A DNA stretch of 64,000 nucleotides from Berberis thunbergii. Its lineage: Eukaryota; Streptophyta; Magnoliopsida; Ranunculales; Berberidaceae. Below the pieces are notes generated by a model that saw only the letters and a list, made by a program, of their open reading frames with translations, did not search any database and had not been told where the DNA came from. A program made the position numbers and the translations under genes. Positions 22,132 through 32,425 of this stretch are shown here, in pieces (the first letter of the stretch is position 1; each line of letters begins with the position of its first letter). Location: the NCBI GenBank assembly GCA_003290165.1, contig QNQO01000534.1, forward strand, positions 186,001 to 250,000, given 5' to 3'.

Positions 22132-22383
22132 CTGATGCAATGGTGGACGGACTTTAGAGACTCGAGCAGATCTTTCAGGTGGTTTGCACATATAATAGGC
22201 ATTTTCAACGAGGGTGCTGTGACGAGGATCCAAATTTTTCACATTTTTCAAGCGCATCAATATTTCCAACATATTTGCCATTCGTATTGTTGTTTCAGGA
22301 GATCGATACAGGAATCGACCACATGTCTCAAGAAGGTTGCATGCAACATCGATGTTGTGGTGAGTGAAATCATCTAAACAGGC
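22132..22383 (-). CDS. UPF2: UPF2 exon: ACLDDFTHHN to PPLHQ
   Basis: 84 open codons with VACNLLETCGRFLYRSPE and HSTLVENAYYMCKPPERS, the end of the second MIF4G domain and the linker. The donor is CATCAG/GTATAG. The preceding family segment of about 35 residues is absent from this locus. Confidence 0.9.
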
Positions 22384-22636
22384 CTGCTTGCAAGAGATAA
22401 TCCCACTCGTAAGTATCTCATGCTAAATTAACAAAACGATGTGAGGCTCTCTTCCTTGGAAGAAGTATGCCCAATTAACACACCACATTAGTGCAACTTA
22501 CTTCACAAAGTATAGGTAGCAAGGCAGGTAGGAGTTTTTTATGCATATCTAGAACGTCTGACATTAAAATATGATCTGAAATAAGGTCCACAAATATATT
22601 ACAGGTGTACAATTTTAACTACAGTTCATCAACTAT

Positions 22637-22831
22637 CTTATTGATCAAGTAGTTGAACTCGTGCTCCAAATTTTGCAAAAGCATAGAAGAGACGTCCTTC
22701 ATACATGTTGATAATGTAGCTACCATACGAGAATAGTATGCCAATAACTCCAAGGATGTTCTAGGGACATTGAACAATGCTCTGACAAGCCTTTTCCGAT
22801 TTGATTTTGAATTTAAGTAACAGAATTCTAC
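22637..22831 (-). CDS. UPF2: UPF2 exon: VEFCYLNSKS to YLINK, 3' end lost
   Basis: 65 codons with RALFNVPRTSLELLAYYSRM and STCMKDVSSMLLQ, the start of the second MIF4G domain. After LINK the frame reads IVDEL and stops. There is no GT donor at the join, and the expected continuation (KDQMNIETK...) is not found in the next 250 bases. An unrelated frame in that gap (about 22500-22570, DVLDMHKKLLPALLPILCE then GTAAGT) looks exon-like, but I cannot place it. Confidence 0.85.
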
Positions 22832-22928
22832 CTGCAAAAAAAAGAGGATTTGTAGGTAAGAAGATCCAAGTGGATCAAATGAAATAGAAGATCAAGACTG
22901 CAAAAAGCAAAAGCAAGATGATGTTTAC

Positions 22929-23213
22929 AGTCAACTGATCAATGAGGTCACGGCTGACGCAACCCGGAAGCCTCTGTAACAAAGCATCCAAATTTGTCCC
23001 TTCAAGACCTTTTAGTTTATATTTCTCACTATCTCCTTTCTTCTCACCATCCTTCTCTTTCCCCTTCTCCTTTTCTGAGTCTTTACTCTTTTCTTTATCT
23101 CTATCCTCTTTCTCCTTCCCTTTATCATCAGGTTTTCCCTCCAGTGAAGCTTCAGTTTCTATAGACCCCTCTGCAGTATCCATGTTGACTTGATCAGGCT
23201 CGGTTGCAGATTC
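22929..23213 (-). CDS. UPF2: UPF2 exon: charged Lys/Glu linker and LLQRLPGCVSRD
   Basis: 95 open codons. A low-complexity KDKEK/KEKEK-type linker of about 45 residues lies between the first and second MIF4G domains. It is followed by the conserved LKGLEGTNLDALLQRLPGCV. Acceptor TTTAAG/GAATCT, donor TTGACT/GTAAAC. Confidence 0.9.
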
Positions 23214-24247
23214 CTTAAACACAAAAGTCTTCGGTAAGTAATTAAAAACAGAAAACAGGCATAGAAAAGAAAAAAAATCCACTTTGATACAGAGAAAATG
23301 CCCAAGGGTGAACAGGCAATACATCCTAAATATATTATAAGAACTTCCAACAGATATTGCTTTGCTAATACAGACACCAAGAAATCACTAAAGGGACATG
23401 GCAGCTTTACTATCTGTATGAGAAGTATAGGATGGGTAGTCTACCATCACATAGATTAGTGTAAGGCGGTGAATGACAGTATTATAGAAAATTATGGTCG
23501 CTGCTAAAGTAGTCTACCTAAGGGTGGCAATGGGTAGTGCCATGTCAGGATTAATAGCCAACCAAAATCCAACCTGTTTATAACAGGATTGTGTCTTATC
23601 AACCCCTATCAACACAATTGTTTACTCCATCTAATAAATACACCAAACTAACAGTCTAACACAGAATTTAAAATACTTACCTGAATTAATGCTATTATGT
23701 TAATTAATTATATTATGCATAACCAAAAATATATATCATAATAAGTTGTTTAATGTTGCTCTAAATTAAAAATATGTACAAACCATTAACCTAACATTTA
23801 CTATGTATATAGAAGTACTTATGCATTACAACTATTTAAGTTATTCAGTGTGTCCTAAACTTAAAATATGTAGAAACAAATTACATATGCATCAAGGATT
23901 ATACATGCTTAGATTGGAAATAGTGCTTCATTATGTCAACAAAACAAGATGAGTGATGGTATCAGGACACTTCAAAGGGGTTCGGACATCAAAACTTAAA
24001 ACCCCAACAAAACCCTTTTCGTAACTGTGTTTGTAATTCACAGGTCAGATTGCCACTCTTAACTCTACCTTTAGGCTTTCTAACCACCAAAGAATGGTAA
24101 ATTTCATCACATCTATAACTTTGGGATTTATGAGGAAAGAAAGTTTGGCTTAAGGGACAAATTTCAGTGCAAAACCATATATACGTCCTTTCTAACTTTA
24201 TAACTGCACTTTAATAAGAAAGTTAACAGAATCATAGTGTTCCCTAC

Positions 24248-24329
24248 AGCGGGTTGCTCTTGTGTCTTGGAAGATTGTTCGGTGCTCTTAGGCTCTGCTT
24301 CTCCCAACAAAACGGCAGGGACAAAAGCT
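24248..24329 (-). CDS. UPF2: UPF2 exon: AFVPAVLLGEAEPK
   Basis: 82 bp, in phase with the neighbours (27 full codons plus one base). It encodes AFVPAVLLGEAEPKSTEQ, the conserved segment after DLR. Acceptor GTGCAG/AGCTTT, donor CCCGCT/GTAGGG. The intron on its 5' side holds the 4.2 kb hAT. Confidence 0.88.
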
Positions 24330-24478
24330 CTGCACAGAACACAAGAATATATAAGCCTTGTGATATGGGTAAGAGAACAACTGCCTGATTATTTCACAAA
24401 TAGAACGTGTGACATTAAGTAAGGCTAGATTCATTATCTCATGCTACATTTTTCATTCCATGAAAATCATCCTACATC

Positions 24479-27400
24479 CTAACAAGCATGGGCGGACCTA
24501 TTCAGGGACCAGGGGGGGCAGCTGCCCCCCCTGAACTTTTTAAAAAAATTTAAAATTTTTTTTGGTTCATATAAAAAAAAAAAAAAGTTTGACTATTACA
24601 TTACATCTTCCCCTTCTTCGAGTCTCTCCTCCTCACAGCCGCACAAAGCGCAAGGGCTTCCCCTTCTCGGCGCAAGGCGCAACTAGCAACTAGGGCTTCC
24701 CCTTCTTTGTTCTCTCGAGTCTCTCACACAGTCACACAGCCACACAGCCACACAAAGCAGCGGCGCGCGCAACTAGGGCTTCCCCAGGTATTAAGCAAAC
24801 CCATGGATGATTTCTTCTAAAACAAAGAAAATACATAGAGAAATCTAAAACTACCTTCTCTGTCTCTGTTTCTTCTTCTTCTTCACCCTGAGATACTGTG
24901 ATGTTGGCATGTTGCTGAGCTGATAGCTTCCATTGGATTCTGAAATAATAAAAAAAAACATAAAATTCGAAAACAACCCCAGAGTTGATTGAGCAATTAA
25001 GAGAAAATGTGTGCAAGTCTAGTGAGGGTTTGTGTTCTTGTTATCTACCTCTTTGGTTTGTTTCCTATTCTCCTCTCCCATTGTGATGTTTTCCATAGCT
25101 TTAACTTGAGTCTAGAATCAACGCACAAAAACCCACTAAATCCAATTTTCACGAGAAACCCACAATTGATTTTAAGTGAAAAATGCACATGAAGAAGAGA
25201 TGGATTCGTTATTAGTGCTTATTTTATTAGATTGGTTTCCTGCTGGCTGCTCTTTGTTTCTCACTTTGTTGAATGGTAGAAGAAATGCAAGAAAGAAAAT
25301 GCTCTGCAGAACAGAGGAGGGAGGTTTTTTTACCCTTTTTTTCATGCTTCTTTAGGTCATTAGAACCCCTTTTTTGTGTGATTTGGCATTTTACATTTGG
25401 TTCTTAGGAAGTCTTCAAAGTTCGCAGGGAGTTTGATTGTAATGAGTTATTAGTGTGTGGACAAGGTGTTGCACATTCATGCTGAAACAATTGCGTTTAA
25501 CAATTTCCACTCCTAGATTGTCATAATTTGGCTTTTGCTTTGTTCTAACTTTTCTCCTTACATTTACTGCAGCTACTTGTTGATCTTGGATCGCACAAAT
25601 TGGAAATCAAACATTCTCACATCCCTTTTGATCCCATATATTTTCTTCGGCCTTCCTTCAATAATATTCAACTTTTTGAGGTACATATTTTTTGTGCACC
25701 CCCCATTTTGAATTTTTGGGTTGACAAATGCCAGGATGCAGGGTACCAGTTACATGTTATACGACAATATTTCCATCCTTATTGAACAAATCACCTCGTT
25801 GGTTGAGAGATGTTTCTTGTTTACGAAGGGTCAATCTATTGATTGGCTCAGTACATTAGAGACACTAGTAAACTTTTCTAAGTTACTTAACAAATTTTCC
25901 ATGATAACAATGTTTGAAAGTAAATATTATATATTTATTTACTTAATTAATATTTTATCTACTTATTTAATATATTATTTATTTTTTCAGCTATGGACAA
26001 GTTTTTGAAAAGAAAGTCTGTGTCAGAGTTACCATCCCCTAGCTTACAAAATAATGAGGGTGGTCAGTTTGATCCAATCTCAAAGCCAATTCACGTGGAT
26101 TATGATATGTCAAATCTTCCAACAGATCCCGGATCAAGACCTCGAATTTCAGACTATCATCCTAATGATCAGGACATAATTAGAAGAGCATATTTACAAA
26201 GGGGTCCATGTCAGCCTAAGAATCACAAATTTCCACAAAAGAAAATGGGAGGTGGGATGAGACGTTTTAATGTAGCTTGGTTCGACCAACACAAAGATTG
26301 GTTGGAGTATAGCATAGAGAAAGATGTTGCATATTGTTTGCATTGCTATCTCTTCAAACCGAATTTCGGGGATCAAAGTGGTGGCAACACTTTTGTAGTG
26401 GAAGGGTTCGATAATTGGAAGAAACCGGATAAATTACAAGGTCATTTGGGAAAGACTCATTATGAAGCTTATACAATGAGTCAAAATTTGATGAAGCAAA
26501 AGCAGCATATCCAAACATTTTTCGTTAAGCAATCAGACCAAGCTAAACTTGAGTATCGGACCCATTTAAATGCTTCAATTGACTGTATTCGATTTCTTTT
26601 GCATCAAGGATTGGCTTTTCGTGGTCATGATGAATCTGAAGACTCAAAGAATAGAGGAAACTTTCTTGAACTTTTGGAGTATACAGCTAATCACAATGAA
26701 GACATACAGAAAGTTGTTTTAAAATATGCTCCTGAAAATCACAAGTTGATTTCACCTCAAGTTCAAAAAGACATTACAAAAGCGGTTGCAATTAAGACTT
26801 CCGACGTTATTCTTGAAGATCTTGGTGACGCATTATTTGCAGTTTTGGTTGACGAATCTCGTGATTTTTCAATCAAAGATCAAATGGCAGTTGTTTTACG
26901 CTTTGTGGACAAAAATGGGTGTGTTATTGAATGATTCTTAGGTATAACTCATGTTTCTAATACAACCGCAATTTCACTAAAGAATGCACTAGGAAAAATT
27001 CTTTCCAAGTATAATTTGAGCATAACTAGGTTGCGTGGACAAGGTTACGATGGGGCCAGTAATATGTAAGGTGAGTTCAACGGACTTAAAGCACTGATTA
27101 TGAAAGAAAACCAGTCTGCATTTTATGTCCATTGTTTTGCGCATCAGCTTCAACTGACACTGGTACATGTCGCAAAAAACCATCCTAGGATCGCATTATT
27201 CTTTAACTTAATTTCTACAGCAGTGAATATTGTTGGGGTTTCATGCAAACGCAAAGATATTCTTCGAGATAAACAAACTATTGACCTTATTGAAAAACTC
27301 AATAGTGGTGAACTTTCAACTGGTAAAGGGTTGAACCAAGAGACTACTCTCACACGAGCCGGTGATACTCGACGGGGTTCTCATTATACTACGATAATAA

Positions 27401-28685
27401 GGTTGATTCTTATGTTTTCTTCGGTGATAGATGTACTTGAAATTGTCGTTGGAGATAGCACCAGCTCAGAACAAAGGGGTGAAGCTTATGCTTTACTAGA
27501 ATCAATGCAATGTTTTGATTTTATCCTGATTTTACATATGATGAAGGATGTATTAGGAATTACCAATGAATTATCAAAATCATTGCAAAAAAAAGATCAA
27601 GACATTGTGAATGCCATCAATCTCGTTGAAATATCTAAGCAAAGGTTCCAAATGATGAGAGAAAATGAATGGGATTCGCTCATTGCTGATGTGTCTTCAT
27701 TTTGTGGGAAACATAATATCACCGTTCCTCGAATGGATGATGACTTTGTACCTCGGGGGCGATCACGGCGTAGACAAGAAGTAGTTACAAATCTCCATCA
27801 CTATCGAGCTGAATTATTTTATACGTGCATAGATATGCAGCTTCAAGAGCTCAATAATCGTTTTGACGAGGTGAATACAGAGTTACTTTTGTGTATGACA
27901 TGCTTAAGTCCAAACAATTCATTTTCAACATTTGACCACCAGAAGTTGATTCGTCTTGCTCAATTTTATCCGATGGATTTCTCAGATTTTGATTTGATGG
28001 TGCTTCAAGATCAATTGAAAACTTATATTATGGATGTGCGATCAAATAGTGAATTTTCAAATATAATCGGTATAGGTGGTCTTGCTAAGAAGATGGTTGA
28101 AACAAAAAGGATGTCGTATATCCTATGGTTTATTTACTCATCACATTATCATTGATTCTACCTGTTGCCACTGCTACAGTTGAAAGGGCATTTTCAGCTA
28201 TGCATATTGTGAAGAGTCGCCTAAGGAATCGAATGGGAGATGATTGGATGAATGATTGTTTGGTGGCATACATTGAAAGGGATGTTTTGGATAGCATTGA
28301 AAATGAAGCCATCATGCAACAATTTCAGAACATGAGATCGCAACGTGTAGATTTGTAAAATGTGGTTAAATGATATAGTTAGAAAGAAATGGTAGGTGTT
28401 TTGAAGGGTCCTTATAAGGATATTCCTTTATAGATAATACTTTTTGTACGTATGAGTTGCATAGTTGCAATTTATAGATAATATTTTTTGTAAATTGGTG
28501 AGGTGAATTCCTCTCCCATCTTTTGTAAGTAATACAATATATTATTTTATGACTTAACATAAGAAAGTAAATAGTAGTATTTAAATTTGTCACTTAATTT
28601 TTTTTTTTTTTGGAAAAAGGTTATTTTAGTAAATTATTCCCCCCCCCCCTTGGAGTGAAATCCTGGGTCCGCCCCTGCTAACAAG
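24479..28685 (+). mobile_element. hAT transposon (24487-28677) with 8-bp target duplication in a UPF2 intron
   Basis: CTAACAAG at 24479-24486 recurs at 28678-28685. The ends are CATGGGCGGACC and GGTCCGCCCCTG, a 12-bp terminal inverted repeat with two mismatches near the tip. The 4191-bp element carries a transposase on the plus strand, opposite to UPF2. The subterminal regions have runs of C and G next to GGGGGGGCAGCTGCCCCCCC (about 24510-24535). The 24600-24780 stretch repeats GCACAAAGCGCAAG-like motifs. The transposase is broken, so the element can move only in trans. Confidence 0.95.
25993..28358 (+). pseudogene. hAT-family transposase (TTF zinc finger, DUF4371, hATC) with two stops and one frameshift
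   Basis: Starts MDKFLKRKSVSELPSP after a CAG. A TTF-type zinc finger follows (YCLHCYLF, then LQGHLGKTH), then a DUF4371-like region and the catalytic-core segments LFAVLVDESRDF and GQGYDGASNM, which carry the expected acidic residues. The C-terminal dimerisation domain has LPVATATVERAFSAM. Lesions: TGA at 26932-26934 where relatives have a residue before FLGI; TAA at 27067-27069 after GASNM; and a frame change near 28110-28130, so the hATC domain sits in another frame. The plant family is usually annotated as zinc finger MYM-type protein 1-like. The protein as encoded would be a 313-residue fragment. Confidence 0.92.
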
Positions 28686-28691
28686 ACAAAC

Positions 28692-28776
28692 CTGAGATCA
28701 GGTAAGCATTCATAGAAAGCCCTAGTATCTTCGTCATCCCACAGAGGTTCAAGAACAGAAGATTCTTTTCCAGTAA
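28692..28776 (-). CDS. UPF2: UPF2 exon: TGKESSVLEP to CLPDL
   Basis: 85 bp encoding LWDDEDTRAFYECLPDL, strongly conserved in UPF2. The exon starts with two bases of a split codon, so an upstream partner exon is required. The expected one (the segment after VAS of the previous exon, rich in Pro/Met in relatives) is not found between 28777 and 29146. Donor CTCAG/GTTTG. Confidence 0.88.
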
Positions 28777-29146
28777 CTATTATTTAGATTAATTCTGTTT
28801 CTACTTGTATTCTCTGTTTGTTTGCCTTCAAAAAAATTTCCCCCTGTAACTTGCAAATGCTCTTACTTCACCACTTTATGATTAAAAAAATAAAATTAAA
28901 TGACTAAAAAGAGATGTATAAGGCCCTAACAACTTCTAGGTATAAATATATTCACAACAACAAACCCATCAAAAGAAACTTTTCATCATTCTCAGAATCA
29001 ACTATCAAGGAAAAATAATGGGTCCACAGGTAAGTCGGCCGTTTGACAATTGATTCAGGAGTTTAATCCAATTGCGACAGTTTCAAAATAAGTAAAAAGG
29101 AAAAAACAAACTACGTGGGGAGAAAAGAATCAGTTAAGAAACATAC

Positions 29147-29262
29147 GATGCCACACCACGGAATAAATGGTCAAAAGATTTCCGCAGCTTTTCATACGAA
29201 GTTGCATTTTCATCACTGAGCTCCCCTTTAGCATTTAGAATCTTAGCATTTTCATGCTCCAG
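29147..29262 (-). CDS. UPF2: UPF2 exon: LEHENAKILNAKGELSDEN to GVAS
   Basis: 38 codons plus two bases, with SYEKLRKSFDHLFRGVAS, the end of the first MIF4G region. In relatives this exon begins SLRQ. Here LRQ codons precede 29262, but the expected CAG acceptor before them reads AATG, so the splice site may be lost. A GTCAG four codons in could serve instead. Donor GCATC/GTATGT. Confidence 0.82.
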
Positions 29263-29581
29263 CTGACGAAGTTGCATTTGAAATAAAAACAATGAATATT
29301 TTAATATGAAAGCATCATGAATATTGAGATGATATAGTGCAAAGCATTTGCTAGTGTGAACATTTCAAATAATGCGGATCAATTCCAATGGAGGCACGAA
29401 AAGTTAAACTCTTCAAAACGTATGTCTAGTGTTCGTAAAAGATCTCCTGATGCATCAGAAATTATCTGTCTGACGAACACACAAGGTGCCCGGGGTAGTT
29501 TGGATTGATTATAGGATGGGCATTTAGAGGCCTAGACAGTGTCACAGTGCAGTGTATGTCTTCCAAAGGCATAAACAAAAG

Positions 29582-30320
29582 CAGTGGCAGAACCACATAA
29601 AGAAAAGGGGGTTAGGTCCTGCCCCCACCCCCGGCAACTTCTAAATTTTTTAAAAACACCCACATGCAAGTAGTCTCTGTCCCCTCAACTTTAGATGTCT
29701 CAGCAAGAGTAGGTGAAGTTACAGTGGTTTTTCGCAACTGATTGGCCCTTCTATAATTTAGGAAACTGTTTTTCAGCCTAAAATTTTAAATCTTCAAAAG
29801 AAATAGAGTAACCGCTGATTCAAATGATTTATCACTGCCACCCCTCTCACCTTGGTAAGAACCCGTTTAAATGGCGAAGAAACCAGCAAGGGAGGGGGTG
29901 CAACCCTCCATCTCCTTCGGGATGCGCAAAGGGGATAGAAGGCATGCATCCCGAGGGGGTGGAGGGTTACACCCCCCTCCCTCGCTGGTTTCCTCGCCAT
30001 TTAGAATTTCTGCCTTGGTAATATATAAAGTATAAATTTTAGTAAAGAGAAAAATTGAGAAGAAGCTTTGGTTGGAAAAGAAAATTTTTGAAATAAGCAC
30101 ATTTTTTTTTTTGGAGAGGGGGGGGGGGGTGGGGGAGGTTTTCCAAATTTTCAACCTAACGCGTAGAAAATATTTCATTCCAGAATTTTTCTCTTTTCCT
30201 AGCATCCAAACTCTTGGCAAATAATTTGTCTTTCTTTTCTGTGCAAGAATACTGAATTACAATGATTTGCCAGAAATCCCCCCCTCCCCCTGCTCGATGA
30301 AAATCCCTGATCCACCATTC
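29582..30320. mobile_element. Degenerate hAT-like insertion in a UPF2 intron, carrying a fold-back repeat
   Basis: The left end CAGTGGCAGAACC and right end GGATCAGG (reverse strand) resemble the terminal repeats of the hAT at 24487. The C- and G-rich subterminal blocks (29610-29640, 30115-30140, 30275-30295) resemble it too. The flanking octamers AACAAAAG and TATCAAAG match at five of eight positions, so a target duplication is only suggestive. No transposase. Confidence 0.55.
29868..30003. repeat. 136-bp fold-back (MITE-like) with about 50-bp inverted arms, nested in the element above
   Basis: TAAATGGCGA-GAAACCAGC at the left is mirrored by GCTGGTTTCCTCGCCATTTA at the right. The pairing continues inward through GGGAGGGGGTG...CCCTCCA and CGGGATGC/GCATCCCG. 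A TA dinucleotide at each end fits a mariner/Stowaway-type target site. The two strands would form an almost complete hairpin. Confidence 0.8.
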
Positions 30321-30539
30321 TATCAAAGAGACATGTGCAGTGTGCTAAAGGTACATGGAGACATATATATAAGCAAATATAGGAAACAGCTTAATGTTTT
30401 TAACTATGAAAAGAACAAGGAGATCAGGCTTTCACAGATTACAAATAAATAATGAACAACATTTGTAATGAACAACGGGATGGAAAAAAAATTAAGAATT
30501 ATAAAAATCCCTCTCTATATCATAAGATATGGCACTTAC

Positions 30540-30635
30540 AGTATGCTCAGACTGAAGGAGCTCTGCAACACTGTCATTGTATGTATAAAACCCCTTTCTG
30601 AATATCTTCTTTTGATCTGCCGTGATATTAAGGCC
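30540..30635 (-). CDS. UPF2: Most 5' surviving UPF2 exon: GLNITADQKK to LLQSEHT
   Basis: 32 open codons (96 bp) with FRKGFYTYNDSVAELLQ, from the end of the first MIF4G domain. Acceptor TTCAAG/GGCCTT, donor CATACT/GTAAGT. No further UPF2 exon is seen up to 31379, where the third segmental copy begins. The 5' end of the gene is therefore gone from this locus. Confidence 0.88.
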
Positions 30636-31379
30636 CTTGAAAAACATCAATAAGATGTAAGCAAAAAACTAAACCAAAATAAGAACAAAAATGACAGTCT
30701 CTTAATACATTCAAGCTAAACAATAACAGTTTGAAAGAGATGATCAAAGTTTTGAGATATATATAAGTAAGACTTCACCAAACAAGGAGTTTCCACATGC
30801 ACAGTACACCTTTGCTATTATCATAACACAGAAAAGTTGAACAAAAAAAAAAGGAACACCAACTAATTTTTTGATATACACGTGTCTCTAATTTATATTA
30901 TAAATCAAAATGGTGTTTGGAGTTGGATATAAAATACGGTTAAGATTGAAAGTTGCTTAAGATGATGGTGGATATTCATTATCAATAATGTCATGTTTGT
31001 AAATAAGATGCAAGTAAAAGGGCAAAGGAAATGAAAATGTATGGAATGCATATGTGGCGGAAAGAGGTGAAAAGAGAAAGAGAGAGAAATTTTGTGGAAT
31101 GCATGTGGCGGAAAGATAAATTTTTGTTTTTTAAATTAAAATCGTCATAATTATCTACTTAGTTTTCGAATTTTAGTAAACTTGGTATGGTTGAATTGCA
31201 TTTTTGAATATCTTTGCAATGAATCCAATCACTAATACAAACGCTTAAAGTTTTAAATAAGCATTTTACACCATATGCATTTGTCCAAAAAATAGTTGTA
31301 ATATAATGAATTTCACGTTGTAAATATTTTCAATATTAAGACACATTCAAGCAAAAGACCATGACCTAGACTCAGATGG
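30636..31379. other. AT-rich spacer at the truncated 5' end of UPF2; no gene seen
   Basis: No exon, repeat end or RNA gene recognised. A short direct repeat of ATGGAATGCATATGTGGCGGAAAG-like sequence (31038-31110) is present. The breakpoint that removed the UPF2 5' exons lies somewhere in this stretch. Confidence 0.5.
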
Positions 31380-31942
31380 AAGGTTAAAAATTATGTAGTC
31401 ATGGAAAGAGATAGTGTAAAGACACTCAATGCAAACATTTAGAAATGTTAGTCCCTTGATTCTGCAGCTTCACGTAAGCATTTATAATTCAATGGTGTGT
31501 ACTGTTTTCATGTTTGAACGACCCATCTTCAGTGAAACCGCGTGATATTTAAAAGTTATATTTCATCTCTTTTTGGACACCCCATGCAAACACTATCCAA
31601 GGAGACACTACTGCTACTTGAACATTAGTACTTGCCATTTCTTCTTTGAAAAAACAGGGGAAGGCTCTCTGGCTATCAATTTTCTCCAGTGCTGGGTAGA
31701 TTTGAAAAATAAAATAAAATGAATATTCCTCTCATTGGGTCTAAATTTCTAGAGGTGAAAGGATGAGTAACAATTGTACCCCATGGGCTTGCTTTTCCAA
31801 AGAGATGTCATAGATGCTTAGTTTTTCCCTCAATGGGGCCTAAATCACCAAATTATTTGAACAATATAGGCTTACTATAAGATAAGGCAAAGAAAACAGA
31901 CATCGAAATTGGAAATAGAGTTACTTGAAGTAGTATTCCATC
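31380..31942. repeat. Segmental duplication, copy 3 (left part)
   Basis: Homologous to 13470-15790 without the hAT insertion: the site near 31518 reads GAACGACCCATCTT uninterrupted. Homologous also to 63090-64000. The match stops at GTATTCCATC (31942) and resumes with ATCCAACAAAAAGAAGAG near 37165, so about 5.2 kb is inserted here. Confidence 0.85.
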
Positions 31943-32165
31943 TCACAGAAATTAAAAGTTTACTAGAAGTGAAAGCAGCAAAGGTGGGGCAAAACACTAT
32001 TGAAAAGAATATGAGGTTACCACAATACAGGCTCCCACGAAATATGTTCTTCGAAGGTCTTCTCGAAGCAAGAAGACAAATCCTAAATTCAGGTAACTGA
32101 TGATGATAATACACGTAGAATGCAAATGCTTATTAGAACCTTGTAGGGATGCTAGATTAGTGTTG

Positions 32166-32216
32166 GAAATCTCTCGATGATATTCTGCTTAGGTCAGAAT
32201 GTCATCGAGAGATTTC
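32166..32216 (+). repeat. Hairpin at the 5' end of LINE-like element 1
   Basis: GAAATCTCTCGATGA (32166-32180) pairs perfectly with TCATCGAGAGATTTC (32202-32216). The inner TATTCTG and CAGAATG pair as well. It sits at the element's first bases. The outer G belongs to the target duplication. Confidence 0.85.
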
Positions 32217-32229
32217 ACCGACTGCCTCT

Positions 32230-32425
32230 TGACGGAAGGCGGGATCTCGACAGGGAGGGACCACTGCCTCTTGACGGAAGGACCACTGCATCTTGAGGGG
32301 TTCCGATCTGGACAGGGTGGGGTTTCAGATCTCGACAGGGAGGGGTTTCAGATCTCGACAGGGAGGTTTTCGATTGAGAGAGGAGTTGTAGATCTCGACA
32401 GGGAGGGTCTCGATTGAGAGGCCAA
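32230..32425 (+). repeat. Tandem GATCTCGACAGGGAGGG repeats in the 5' untranslated part of element 1
   Basis: The 17-base motif recurs about six times with spacers such as GGTTTCA and GATTGAGAG. 5' tandem monomers are common in plant and animal LINEs and can act as promoters. That role is inferred only. Confidence 0.7.

Larger units (their letters stand above)
16695..30635 (-). pseudogene. UPF2: UPF2 (regulator of nonsense transcripts 2) locus, 5'-truncated and disrupted
   Basis: UPF2 is the MIF4G-repeat scaffold that bridges UPF1 and UPF3 in nonsense-mediated mRNA decay. Eleven exons are recognisable on the minus strand, 5' to 3': 30540-30635, 29147-29262, 28692-28776, 24248-24329, 22929-23213, 22637-22831, 22132-22383, 21809-22027, 20827-21001, 18054-18239 and 16695-17690. 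They encode about 890 of the roughly 1190 residues usual in plants. Missing are the first 260 or so residues (first MIF4G), a short exon between 29147 and 28776, and about 35 codons after LINK at 22637. The exon at 20827-21001 has a 4-bp insertion and an in-frame TAA. A 4.2 kb hAT sits in one intron. Most junctions still obey GT-AG and keep phase, so decay is recent. A working paralogue presumably exists elsewhere. Confidence 0.88.

Noticed and set aside
22942..23193. Ser/Phe-rich plus-strand frame
   Set aside because: Antisense of the Lys/Glu linker codons of UPF2.
28970..29040. ATGGGTCCACAG followed by GTAAGT as a plus-strand first exon
   Set aside because: Only four codons, no partner exon, and it lies in a UPF2 intron on the other strand; probably chance.
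29794..30220. Overlapping frames of 65-117 codons
   Set aside because: They run through the fold-back element and G/C tracts; an inverted repeat produces mirrored frames.
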